From Chrysemys picta bellii (lineage: Eukaryota > Chordata > Testudines > Emydidae): a DNA stretch of 64,000 nt. Under the pieces are notes generated by a model. That model was not told where the DNA came from, did no database searches, and saw only the letters and a program-made list of their open reading frames with translations. Positions 34,571 to 45,815 of this stretch are shown in pieces; the first letter of the stretch is position 1, and the number at the start of each line of letters is the position of its first letter. The DNA lies in assembly GCF_011386835.1 (NCBI RefSeq), contig NC_088800.1, forward strand, positions 13,292,572-13,356,571, written 5' to 3'. Position numbers and translations under genes: made by a program.

Positions 34571-34737
34571 AACCAGTAGGAACAAGTGAAAATTTGCAAA
34601 CCAGTCACTGTGGGAAACATAAAATACCACTACATTACTTAATTCAGCTCCACTCAGTGAAAACGCTGAAAGATAGGGGAAATTCTGTCGTGTTACAGAA
34701 AGCAAAAGAAAAATACCTGGCACGTTAGTCTTTTTTG

Positions 34738-34855
34738 GCCCCAATCCTGCAAAGACTTACTCATATGCTTAATGTTACGCACTGCGAGAAGTCTCATGGA
34801 CTTCAACGGGACTCCTCACAGTGCATAATGCGTAAGGTTTTGCAGGATGGGGAGC
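34738..34855. repeat. Short palindromic MITE
   Basis: 'ccccaatcctgcaaagactt' is mirrored by 'gtaaggttttgcaggatggg', with 'cttcaacgggact' at the centre. Confidence 0.7.
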
Positions 34856-34859
34856 ATTG

Positions 34860-37332
34860 ATTGTAAATGCTGAGTGGAAGAGACTCTGTTTTTAAATGTG
34901 TTTGAACAGGACCTGACACACTGAGGGCCTGATACTGATTGAGGTCTCAAGGGTGCAATGGTAATCAGTCATCATCTTCGTCTCATTGGCACTGACATTA
35001 GAATCCAAAGTGAACAAATTAAACTCACATGTTCTGTTCTCTCAGCCAATCCATCAATGGTATGAAATGAGATACAACTGGTCAGATCCCCGGAACAGAC
35101 CATTTGGCAACCCGTGCAGCCCAGGCTGGAATGCTGCAAAGGTGACTTACTGCCATCCTTCTTGCTCTTTGATCTTTGGGCTGCTGGGCCTCAAAGAGTG
35201 TGAGAATAGTGCAACTTCAGGATGCTCTATGTTGTACTGCATCTATGCCCCCAAAGGGGAGTTGTGAAAGCTAGGGATCATTAAAGTGCAAAGGTATACA
35301 ACATTTTCCTCAGCCACACCCCCTCTGCTGGGTGTGGGATGCTGTGAAGGGCCCTGGAATGAATCGGCCAAGCCAGTTTTCCTCCACTTGAGGATTTCTC
35401 TGCACTAAAGGAATTCTCAGCAGTCCGTTTATGTCCACTTTGCACCATCAGAGCAGCACAAAGCCGGCTTAACAGGGCTGAGGAAATGGCCCATAGTTAT
35501 ATTGCTTTCCTTTCTCATGCTGTTGAATAGTTTTAGTTACATTTATGTAGATATCTGTTTTGATCTACCACTAGATGGCAGTAGCTGCTAATGCATCAGT
35601 CATCTCGGTATCTGGCTGTTTACTACCGTTGAGTTCAATCACAGATGTGCCCAAACTGATTAGCTGGCATTTAGGTTCATTTGACTAATAGACACCAAGA
35701 AGCTCCAAAGGCTGTCTTTGACTTAGAGTTCAAACTTCATTCCTCAGGTATCTCCCCAATTGAATCTTTCTAAGTGGCCAAACTGGGACAGGAGAGACTA
35801 CAACCCCCCAAAATCTGATAGAACTTCTACCCCTCTGGTTTTCTCTGGTGACAGCTCTCTCCACATGAAAGCATGCTATAGCCAACACATTAAAATCCGT
35901 GTGTTAAATTCAACCTGACGGACATGGGAAGTTACTAGAAGCTGCCCCTGCTTACACCATCTATGAATTTGTCCCCTTCTTGCAATTGTGTCCATCATAT
36001 GAGTTCAGTAGATTGAACCTGTAGTGGTCATTGCAGCTTGGGAAGTCTCCTTTGACTGAAATGCAACTGTCAAATTGCCAAAGGAAAGGATCTCTTGGCA
36101 GTAGAATGGTCTATTGGCTGTAACATTGGATGGGAAGCCATGCCTTCTAGTTTCCTCCACAGACCATAATTTGGGAACCACAACTCTAGTAAATGAATAG
36201 ACCACACAGCCCAGAAAAACACAAGCTAGCTCCCTGGCTTTAATTACATTATTCTCTCCGACCCTGTCAAGTGTAAACTCCAGTGGAATCTGAAATGAAA
36301 CCAGGGCTTGAACCCTGAAGAGGTTTCTCGATCACTAAAAATACAAATAGTTGCCTTCCTTAAAGAAAGATTTGTAAATTGCCTCTAATGCACAGGAAAC
36401 TGGCTTAGTTCTTTTGGTGTTTTAAGGAACACATCAGAAGCTACTGGGCTCAGAAGACTCACTAAGGGCTGAAAGCAGCAGCCACCTGCAGCGGCAATAT
36501 CTCCAAACCCTCCAAGTGAACATATGCGACATAACTTTGCTACAGTCTCTCCAGAGGACCATCAAGAAATGACTTGATGAAATGAGATATCCTACACGAT
36601 TATACTCATAATCTGATATTGCAACATTAGATCTCAAAGTTACATGTGTATGTGCAACTCAGTTGCTATTCGTGCCTGTAGGACTTCTCCTCTCTTTGCT
36701 ATAAAATACTCACTTCAAAAGAGAAAAAAGATCAGGATGAATTTGATTTGTGGCGCAGTACTGTGGGGAGTGGATGTCTCAGGAGATCAGTGTTGGAATA
36801 TGGGACATAATGGCAGTGCAAAAACTTCATGATCCTTATTCTCCTCTCATGTTAATGTAAATCAGGAGAAACTTCATAGAAACTACCACCCCTAAACTGG
36901 TATGAAACTGGAGTCAGAGAAGAATGAGGCCTCCTTTATCTGTGATCAAGTTGGAAGCATCCAGGATCCTTTGAATTGCTGTTTGGTAGCCTATGTGAAA
37001 GAGCTTGGGGCTCCAGTCCAGTTTCTACTTGACAGTTTCCATGCCCCCAAAACACATCATTTGAATTTGCACCATTGACATTTCTCAACTAATAGGGCAA
37101 GGACCAAGTGGATACAGAGGCCAAACTCTGCTCTCATCCTAGAACTGATTTCTTTATACTGAGGTCCCTTCCGGACAATTTATACTCTCACTGTCCTGAT
37201 CTGGGGCAAACAGAAGTCTTTGACCCCATTTGATATCCAACACCTTTCACCATTGGTCCTTGCTCATGTAAGTTGTCCCATTGAAATCAATAAGACTCCT
37301 TGTATCAGAGCTACTCATATGAGTGAGGGTTT
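34860..37332. other. Unique-looking DNA
   Basis: No named repeat or exon recognised. A perfect CTCF-like motif is at 35568-35582. Confidence 0.4.
35568..35582 (+). promoter_or_regulatory. CTCF-like motif
   Basis: CCACTAGATGGCAGT matches the core CCASYAGRKGGCRSY at all 15 positions. It lies in unique sequence. Confidence 0.45.
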
Positions 37333-37340
37333 GTGTAGTA

Positions 37341-37675
37341 CAGGGGTCGGCAACTTTCGGCATGCGGCTTGCCAGGGTAAGCAACCTGGCGGGCCGGGCC
37401 AGTTTTATTTACCTGCTGATGCGGCAGGTTCGGCCGATCGCGGCCCCCACTGGCAGCGGTTCGCCGTCCCGGGCCAATTGGGGCGGCGAGAAGCCGCGGC
37501 CAGCACATCGCTCGCCCGCGCCGCTTCTCGCCACCCCCATTGGCCCGGGACAGTGAACTGCGGCCAGTGGGGGCCACGATCGGCCGAACCTGCTGCGTCA
37601 GCAGGTAAATAAAACTGCCTGGCCCACCAGGGTGCTTACCCTGGCGTGCCACGTGCCGAACGTTGCCGACCCCTG
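37341..37675. mobile_element. Palindromic hAT-type MITE, GTCGGCAAC-end subfamily
   Basis: The 335-bp element begins CAGGGGTCGGCAAC and ends GTTGCCGACCCCTG, flanked by GTGTAGTA/GTGTACTC (6 of 8). The interior palindrome, with 'tttacctgctgatgcggcag' and its complement, is related to that of the TTTCTCAA-end elements at 20575 and 61879. Confidence 0.9.
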
Positions 37676-37709
37676 GTGTACTCTCTCCTTGATAGCACTA
37701 GTCTGAGAG

Positions 37710-38002
37710 CTTGTGTAAACAGGGGCACTCAGGAAAATTAATCCAAATGAACTTTTAAAGTGGATTTGTTAAACCTCGTTGAATCCCTATGTGAATGCTA
37801 TTATTCAGAATTAAAGTAGCCTTAATTCAGTTGAATTTAATTCACTTTGGAAGTGAATAAAGCTAAACTGAATTAAGGCTACTTTAATTCTGATGAGGTT
37901 GTTCACACAGGGGTTTAATGTGATTTAACTAGCCCACTTCATATCACACCATTAGTTAATTTGGATTAACTTTCTTGCATGTCCCCAAATAGAAAAGCCC
38001 TG
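37710..38002. repeat. MITE with a perfect 27-bp palindromic core
   Basis: The ends 'gcttgtgtaaacagggg' and 'catgtccccaaatagaaaag' look inverted. The core at 37806-37892 has perfectly complementary 27-bp arms starting CAGAATTAAAGTAGCC. No coding potential. Confidence 0.65.
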
Positions 38003-39060
38003 AATGATTAGCCATACTGCATTGTCTTTCCCTCCTCACTCAGTCCGAAAAAGTGTTAGGGTGAGGGGGGAACCTGAACTCTTCCTACAGGAGATATTTA
38101 AAGAGCTGGAGAACTTTTCCCACATTTTCCCCCTCTTTCAGATTTTAGCTCAATTCCTGGTTGTGTGCAGTTTCCAAGGCCAACTCAGTTTTGATCGAGT
38201 TGTGTTAAGTTTGAAAAGCTGACTGACTCTATCTTAAAATGGATACACTTAAAGGTGGATGAAAGGTCTTTTTTATCGGTGTTGAGTGAAGTAGTTCAAA
38301 AGCAGAGACAGCTTCTTTCTGAAGACAAAAGAATCCCTTTCTCACTCTTCTCCTGCCACGAATGGGATCCTTTGTGAGAGTAATGTTGTGCATCAGAGAA
38401 GAATCAAATACACTGGAGGTGAAGTAGGAGCATATCAAGGATTTTATCGCCAGCCGTATAATATATGGCATTTAATTTTTATCTGATGCCCATCCGTGCC
38501 CGTTCTTACTCCCAAATCTCTCTTGTGAAGAAAGCTTTTTTGGATAGTTTCTTTTCTTTACCTCTTTTGAAATGACCACTGGATGGTTTTGTGGCAGCCT
38601 GGCTGGCTACAACCTGACGGAATTACTGGCTCAGAGAAAAAGTCTAAAAATAACCCCTAGGATGGATGAAGAGAGAGAGGGAAAAGACAGAGATGATGAA
38701 TTCTGAGTCCCAGTTCTACCAGTTTGTGAGGCCACAAAGATAAGAGGCTTAATTCAGATGGATGAGTGAGAATTACTTGAGCAAGGAAGGGATGTGGTAG
38801 GATTGAGTCCCTTGTTTGGCAACTTGATTCTTTGGGTCCCTAAATACACGTTTCATTTTGATTTCCTAGGATACTCATGGCACATGGAGGGGATGGTTTG
38901 AATGTTGCTGGGTCTGCTGCCACGATCTTGGGCTGTTACTGTCTTAGATCTCAACAGCTCAGTGGGGCCTTAGTAGGAAAGACCCAAGAAAAAGCCAGTG
39001 TGCTTCCAGAGGTGTTGCTGATGACTCGGTGTGGGGCATTCTTCTCTGGAAGTCAGTGCT
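38003..39060. other. Unique-looking DNA
   Basis: No repeat or exon recognised. Confidence 0.4.
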
Positions 39061-39064
39061 AAAC

Positions 39065-39370
39065 CTGTGACCTGGGGGGTGCTGTGCTGCCAGAGGTGCT
39101 ATCTTTAGGATAAGATGTAAAAGCAGGGTCCTGATGACTTGGGGTTATTAAAGATCCCAGTGCTCTTTATGTAAAAGCAGGGCTGTTAACTCTGCTGTTC
39201 TGGTCATATTCCAATTCAGGCAATTAATTTCTACTTACCTACTTCACCCTCTTCAATTTCTAGTAGATACAACGTTCTTCACTTTCTCCCTTGAACTGTT
39301 ACGTTGTGGTGTCGTGTGCTGTTTAAAGGCTGCTGCGTTCTACCCCAGGGGTGGCTGCCACTGAGGTGCG
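39065..39370 (+). repeat. L2-like LINE/SINE 3' region
   Basis: The order 'gtgctatctttaggataaga', 'ggtcctgatgacttggggtt', 'attaaagatcccagtg', 'caggcaattaatttc' and 'ccccaggggtggctg' is the signature of an ancient L2-type 3' region also found at 57785-57975. Confidence 0.55.
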
Positions 39371-39419
39371 ATCATTCCCATTTTCATTGTGTTGCCTCCT
39401 TGGACTCAGTTTGAAATGT

Positions 39420-41270
39420 GCATCATACTGTGATGGGGCTTACAAACCCCATGCTGAACCAGAGGCATGGAGCAGTACTGGGCCAGGTAGGCCCTGCCCC
39501 TCAACAGCTGCTGGGCATGCTCCAGGTGGAGGGATAGTTTAAAGGGGACTGGCAGACCAGTGAGAGTGGGTTAGGGGTCACAGGCTGCACCAGGAAGTGA
39601 GGCTGACACTGGAGCTATGGGCAGATTGACTGCAGCCTTGGTAAAGCCACTCTGGGAGCAATGATTCATATTTCTCATCTTTTGGAGCCAAGGACCCAGG
39701 AGAGTCCCCGAAAAATGGGGCGTTGTCCCCCGACAGACAAAACAGGTACTTCTAAGACTCTGACCATGCCCCAGATGCAGAGCCACAGCCAGGTAGGAAG
39801 CAACTGGTGGGGAGTGTAACTTGGCGCGGACCAGAGTGGTCCAGACACCACAACACCACTTTAGAGCGCTGGGTTGGGACCTGATAGAGTGGGAGGGCCT
39901 GGGACACCCTCCCTTGCTCCCCCTCCTCTCTGTTATGACAAAATTCCAAGGGGGGAAGAGGGGCACACAGGAGAGATGGAGGTCTGCTACATCTGACCTG
40001 GCGCAGCCCCCTCCAGGATGGACAGACTGAAAAGAACGGTGAAGCCACTGCCTGACTACTAGGCCAGCTGGCTATCAGACTGATCTGCTACACATACCCT
40101 TCAGAATCCTCCCCTGAGACAAATGTCAGTCATTCATACGTGTTTTTCCCGCCGTACATACTGTTCTTGTCTGCTCTGCAGGAACTCACAAAGCAGGAGT
40201 TTGGTTCAATGGACCCAAATATGCTTGACTGAAATTTCTGTTCACCCTGCCAAGAAATGACACCTTTCTCGACATGGGTATTTAAAGCAAATCATATTAC
40301 TGAGGGCTCTCTCTCCGGGTTAAATTTCCCCTTCTTCATTAAACTTGCAATGACAACTTCATCTCCCAGCTGAAGCATCGTATAAAGGATTTCCATGCCT
40401 AGCTGGCCTCTAAAATGGGAAAGAGACAACACACACATACACACACAGCATCACATAAGCATATTAAGCATGTTCATATGAATTATTAAAGACAATATCA
40501 CAGCAAAGCTGGCAGAAATATAACCTACATAATTGGCACCAGCGGGCTGCATGTGTCAGGGAAAAATAACCAAGAATTAAACGGGTATCAGAGGAAATCC
40601 AAAATACTTTCTTAGTCTGTTTTCTTTTTGACAAATGAATTCTGTTCAGGGGTGTGTGAAGGACTTGTAGATCTATTTAACTCTTTGGAGACTGCATGTA
40701 GGCAGGCATAAATATCCATGCACTGAGAGTGCATATAACCTCTTATGCATTCGTTTTTGGCCTGTAGTCAGGAATATGTCAGCATTCTAATTAACAATAT
40801 ACATTCAGTAGAAAAGTGATTCACAGTGTTGGTTTAAGCATGTGTGCATTCAGGGTGTTTGCATTTTCTAAACCGTCTGGAATCCTGGGCAGGGAGAAGA
40901 ATATGTTTTCTCTTTGTTTGGATTTCGACATTTGGGCTTGACAACTCCAGAATGGCTGGCCTGGGTCTCACTTGGAGTTACAGAGATTGTAGATCATGGG
41001 AGAGGGAAGATTGTCAGTTCTGTCCAATGCCTGAACATGCCAAGTTCCCTCTGAGACAGAGCCCTGAATGAGCCAGGAACGATGCATCTTGCTTCAAAAC
41101 TCAACTGCTGTAACATCCAAACAATTGTCCCTCATCTGTACTATGATGTGAGCTGTGATGTGTCTCCCCACCACTCTCTATTTTCCATATCTCTATCACC
41201 CCTCTCTTGTCTGGGTCTGTATCACCCCTTTTTAGTACAGTTAAAGGCAAAACTATATGTCTAGACACAG
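39420..41270. other. Unique-looking DNA, 40450-40830 CNE-like
   Basis: AT-balanced block with 'gaattattaaagacaatatc' type words and no repeat signature. No exon recognised. Confidence 0.35.
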
Positions 41271-41271
41271 A

Positions 41272-41975
41272 ATGAGGGGACTAGATCCTGGAGAGCAGTG
41301 ACTCTGAAAAAGATTCAGGGGTCATGATGGTCCCTTCTGGCATTAAGTCTATGAGTCATAGTGGACAAGCACCTGAGCATGAGCTCCCAGTGCGATGCTG
41401 TGGCCAAAATGGCTAAAACGGTCCGTGAATGTATAAACAGGGAATGGCAAGTAGGAGGTGGGTGGTGATTTTACCTTTGTATTTCATTGGCAAGACTGAT
41501 ACAAGAATACTGCATCCAGTTCTGGTGTCCACATTTAAAAAGGGATGTTGAAAAATTGGAGAGGGGACACAAAATGATTCGAGGGCTGAAGAAAATGCCC
41601 TACAGTGCCAGTCTCAAAGAACTAAGGAGATTGAGAGGTGAAATGATTACAGTGTGTAAATACCTGCATGGGCAGAAAATGGCGGATACTAAAAGGCTAT
41701 TGAATTTAGCCGAGAAAGGTGTGGGAGAGAAGAGCCAAGGGCTGGAAGCTGAATCCAGACAAATTCTAATTAGAAATTAGACACAACCATAGCAGTTGAA
41801 GTGGTGGATTTTCCATCTTGATGTCGTCCATTCAAGTCTGGATGCCTTTCTGGAAGGTATGCTTAAGTCAAACCTAAGCTGTTGGGCTTCATCACTGGGT
41901 GAAATGTAGTGACTTAGAGGTCAGACTAGATGATCTAATGTCCTTTCTGGCCTTAAACTCTATCAGTCTCTCTGT
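41272..41975 (+). mobile_element. CR1 LINE 3' fragment
   Basis: Plus-strand CR1 with the C-terminal reverse transcriptase end (41487-41780: EYCIQFWCPHLKRDVEKLE, MIRGLKKMP, LKELRRLRGEMITV) and the 3' end 'aggtcagactagatgatcta'. Stops and frameshifts mark it as dead. It is 5'-truncated and contains a 29-bp micro-insertion at 41326-41354. Confidence 0.9.
41487..41780 (+). pseudogene. CR1 reverse transcriptase C-terminal fragment
   Basis: Ninety-seven residues corresponding to the last part of the CR1 polyprotein after the catalytic palm. They align by eye with the fragments at 10257-9815 (HLEYCIQIWSPHLKKD there, QEYCIQFWCPHLKRD here). No catalytic residues are included and there is no genuine start. 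Downstream sequence is CR1 3' UTR. It has no activity. Confidence 0.88.
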
Positions 41976-42259
41976 CCTCCTGCACTGATGTCCAATTGAA
42001 GGCAAATGATGTCGGGGAAAACTGGCCTGCCAAAGAAATGACAAAGTGCGTTTGACATTGGAACACAAATATGTTGTTCAGCATGAATCCTTTTGTAGGG
42101 ATTCAGCCCAGCTTTGCAAGGTATTAGGGGAGGGGACCAAGGCCTACGGCACATCTGGTCGAAAGTGGAAGCAGTCCTGACAAACACAAATTTCTACAAC
42201 TCAGGCTGGGTTGCTGGATGGTGTACATTTAAACTCTGCCTGGTGGGGAGAGGGGGCTC

Positions 42260-42320
42260 TCTGATTGGCTGCTGTCCTCACTTTCACCCCGACCTCCTAG
42301 GGTGTAAGCAGCCAATCAGA
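42260..42320. promoter_or_regulatory. Inverted pair of CCAAT boxes
   Basis: TCTGATTGGCTGCT (42260-42273) and AGCAGCCAATCAGA (42307-42320) are perfect 14-bp inverted repeats, each containing a full NF-Y consensus. The setting is GC-richer than its neighbours, so it could be a promoter or merely a repeat. Confidence 0.4.
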
Positions 42321-42423
42321 ACTGCTGCAAGAAGCAGGCAGAGCTCTCTCGCCCTCCCCTCAGGAGCCTCCACTCTTCTCACAGGAAAGGAGGGGTGGGG
42401 AGGAGGGAGCTGAAATAGCCCAA

Positions 42424-42509
42424 TGGAGGATAACAGCCTACTAATGTCGCTGGCTACTGGAGTTTCTCCTTTATCTCATATGGCACAGACTTGTGTTTTT
42501 GTGCTGATT
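42424..42509 (+). repeat. 86-bp duplicated segment, copy 1
   Basis: This is about 95% identical by eye to 45306-45391. Similarity ends abruptly at both edges. Confidence 0.8.
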
Positions 42510-43184
42510 CTATTAGATAGCAGCATTTCAGCATACTGTTAACTCTGAGCAAAAGTATCTCTTGCTACCTGGGTTTGATATTCTTCAGACTGTGTCCACG
42601 GGCAGATCCAATATACTCCACCCTCGAGATGTATTTATGTTATGTCTTTATTTCCTGTTGGTGTGTGAACAGTAAAAATCACCCATGCACAAGCTCTGAG
42701 TGCCCTGCCAATTATTTACAAGTTCACAACAAATACAGTTTAATCAGCTCACGCCCCCTCTCCAACAGTGGCTCAACATTAAATGGTAACACCCCCATTC
42801 ATCTTCAAATCCCCCCACTGCTCTTGAAAGGCCAGGTGAAGCAGATGGGCTCTGCAGCCGGCCCTGGAAGTCAATAAATCAAGCTATTTTGGACCAGGGA
42901 CAAGAGGGAATTCTACAGCCGTAGAGTTCTTATGAAGAAAGCCCTGGCAGCCACCCCCTCGCTGTCATATTGAGAGAGATCTAACCTAAGTGGGTCCACT
43001 GACCGCAACTGTGGCAGCGTGCCATGGGGAATGAGGTGGTCTCTCAGATGATATGAGGTGAAAAACAGGGGCTGAATATAAAAAAAGATCATCATCGCTC
43101 TCTTGACTTCAGAGGTACTACTCCAGTTTACAGCAACTGAGGATCTGTCCCTGGGAATGGAAGCACTGAGACATGAGAAGAAAG

Positions 43185-43440
43185 GACGCTCTCATGGCGT
43201 CACCTTCCTCTTCCACCTCTCTGACCACATGTGCCATCTCCTCAGATCCCTCCACTGGCTTCTTTGCTCTGTTTCCACATGCAGCTCCTTGCTCTTACAT
43301 TCTAATCCCTGCCTACATCACTGCTTGTTTCCTCCTACGTCCCTGGCTCCTGTCCTGCCTGTGATCCACCAAGTCCACTCTTCTAAGTGGATCCTGTTGT
43401 CTCCTTCTCTCTCTTTGTGCTTTTTAGAAGCAGGAGGTTG
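43185..43440 (+). repeat. L3-like LINE remnant
   Basis: The translated HLLRSLHWL near 43230 resembles the conserved 'LRSLHWLPV' segment of L2/L3/CR1-group proteins, and downstream composition fits their 3' region. Weak. Confidence 0.35.
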
Positions 43441-45305
43441 TTCCAGACATGGGTGGCAGCAAGAGCAGCGGGGGAGGGAGGCACAAAGTCATGGGAAAGA
43501 GAAGGCCATCAGAGATGTAGGTGGAGCCTTTAAGCTGAAGTCAAAGGTCAAGAATCAGCTGTGCCCTTCTCTCTGAAACTGCCGTTCACTTTTTTTTGCG
43601 GGGGGAGGATCTTTCAAGGGATATACTGATGCCTGTAAACTGCTCACCAAGGTTAGAAAAAGACCAGAACTGCTGCCTTTCCATCATATACATTTTTTCC
43701 ATAACCCAATAATCTAGTTAATGGCAGCAAATGCTGCATTTCTATAATCCATTTATTAATAAAGTACATAGGTTTCAATCTGAGGTCAAAATGACATGCT
43801 TAATGGTAGCTTTCAAACCTCATTAATGCTCTGTGAGAAGTTGGTCGTGACAATAAGTTTGCATAATAAGAATGTTGGTCCTGACGTTAAAGCATACATG
43901 CTGCGCAGTCTGCATGGGGCTTAACAAAGGAGGAAGCCCCTGTTATTTTGTTCTTCTGTCTCCCCAGCTATATTAGTGCATGGATTAGATTTGTTGGGCA
44001 TAGTCCAAAGGGGTCGATTTGTGCATGTGCAGACCCAACATTTATATATGCAGACAGGTATATGCACACCTAAAGTACCTGATTCACCTGAGTAAACTGA
44101 ATTTGGGGGTCTGTAAATCAGGTAGTTAGTTCCCAAATGCACTCAGATACAGGGTCTGTGTGTGCACATGGGTGCAAGTACACATTTTACACATGCACTA
44201 AGATTAAGAAGGCACTCTGAGAATTAGACCTCACAATTTAAATGTTAAAGTGACGGCATCAAGAATAAAATAATAAACAAAATCCTTCCTTAAAGTAATA
44301 GAACTAAAATCATTTTAAAACTCTGATTTATTTATCACCATGTTCCTTTACGCTATTCATTTCACTTAGCTCGGACCGTGAAATAGGCTACTCTGTCTCA
44401 GTTTCCGTTTCTAGTCACATTTATTTTCTGCTCTTCATGCCCCATCACAAAACTTTTGTTTTTGGGTCTCCATCACTGCAGGTGAATAGTTAAATGCCTC
44501 AGAGAATGGGGGAAGTGTGTGTAAGTGTGTGTGTGTGTGTGTTTTTAAAGTATATTTCATAGCAGTTCTATTCAAGTTACTGTAGGTTTTGTCCAACTGT
44601 TTTTATTATTTTTTTAAAATGTATCATATTAAACCACTTAACTGTGTCTTTTGAAAACAAAAACTTGGGACATTTCTTGCTTGTGATGAGTAGTGATAGG
44701 TTCTGAAACACTCAGTAAAGAATACTCCCTTGACAAAGAATAAATTATATTTCATATTAATAGAAAACCCTCCAAAGCTTAGCATTGCCTGTATGTTTAT
44801 TAAATCTTAAACAAAATGTGAGCCTTACAGCATGTTTTATGGCCTATTTTAACACTAACTACTGTTTTACTTTAACTAAATGCTTTTGTTGTAATGCATA
44901 TATTTCAAAACCTAATAAAAAAGAAGTCATAAAAAGGAACTGCACTATACTGTCTAGGTTCCTTTGTTCCCATCTGTCGTAAGGTCTGATGTCTGGAGAG
45001 AAGCTGAATTCACCATCATTTAGAAACATGCTAGACTTTAGAACATAAACCAATCCAAACCAAAAGAAAAACATATTTTGAAAAAGCTTGTGTTTGATCG
45101 CCAGTATGAGGAGCAGGGCAGCTTTCCATCCATTTTCCACTTTAAGGCCAAAATTCTTCTCTTTCATTGTCCTCACATTGCAGATCTCTTTCTTGTATAC
45201 TGGATTTTCTCTATGCACAGAGCTGCTACAGGAATTCTGCATAGCAAACACACATAACATACTTGTCAAAGGTGTGTCATTTTCCCCTCTAGCTGCCAGT
45301 CCTTG
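43441..45305. other. Unique-looking DNA, partly CNE-like
   Basis: 43690-43900 is AT-balanced with TTAATG and ATAATAAG words. A (GT)n run lies at 44517-44541. No exon recognised. Confidence 0.35.
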
Positions 45306-45391
45306 TGGAGGATAACAGCCTACTAATGCTGCTGGCTACTGAAATTTCTCCTTTATCTCATATGGCACAGACTTGTGTTTTTGTGCTGATT
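45306..45391 (+). repeat. 86-bp duplicated segment, copy 2
   Basis: Second copy of 42424-42509, in the same orientation and 2.9 kb away. Confidence 0.8.
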
Positions 45392-45634
45392 GTCCCATGT
45401 TCAAGGTTGTGTTAGGTGTTATGATGCACACACAAACTATGCTAGGAAGATGCACTGTACAGAAAAGAGGAATATTTTTAGCTTACTCACAAAGGGGCAG
45501 GTTTCCAGCAGTGCTTCCTTTGCACTGAACAGTTTATTATCTGGATCTAATGAGAGTCTAGGGTTGTGCCTCTCAATGGTGTAGAAGCACATCCAGAACT
45601 TATCTGGCCCCACTTACCCTTGTAACTGAGTGCC

Positions 45635-45815
45635 TCACACTCCTTAATGAATTGTTCTCCCCTGAGGTAAGGCAGTGCTATAATCCCCATTGAACAGAGG
45701 GGAACTGAGGCACAGAGAGGCTAAGTAACTTACCAGAGGTCACGCATGGAGTCTGTGGCAGCACCAAGGCTCAAACCTAGCTCTTCCAAGTCCTCAGCTA
45801 GTGCCCTAACCCCTA
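45635..45815 (-). repeat. MIR-type SINE
   Basis: In reverse it follows MIR order: 'ccccattgaacagaggggaa', 'ctgaggcacagagaggctaa', 'gtaacttaccagaggtca', then the head region 'agtgccctaacccctagacc'. Confidence 0.75.

Noticed and set aside
43103..43576. 157-codon frame
   Set aside because: It covers a probable L3-like remnant and adjacent unique DNA. No complete domain, so it is not called as a gene.
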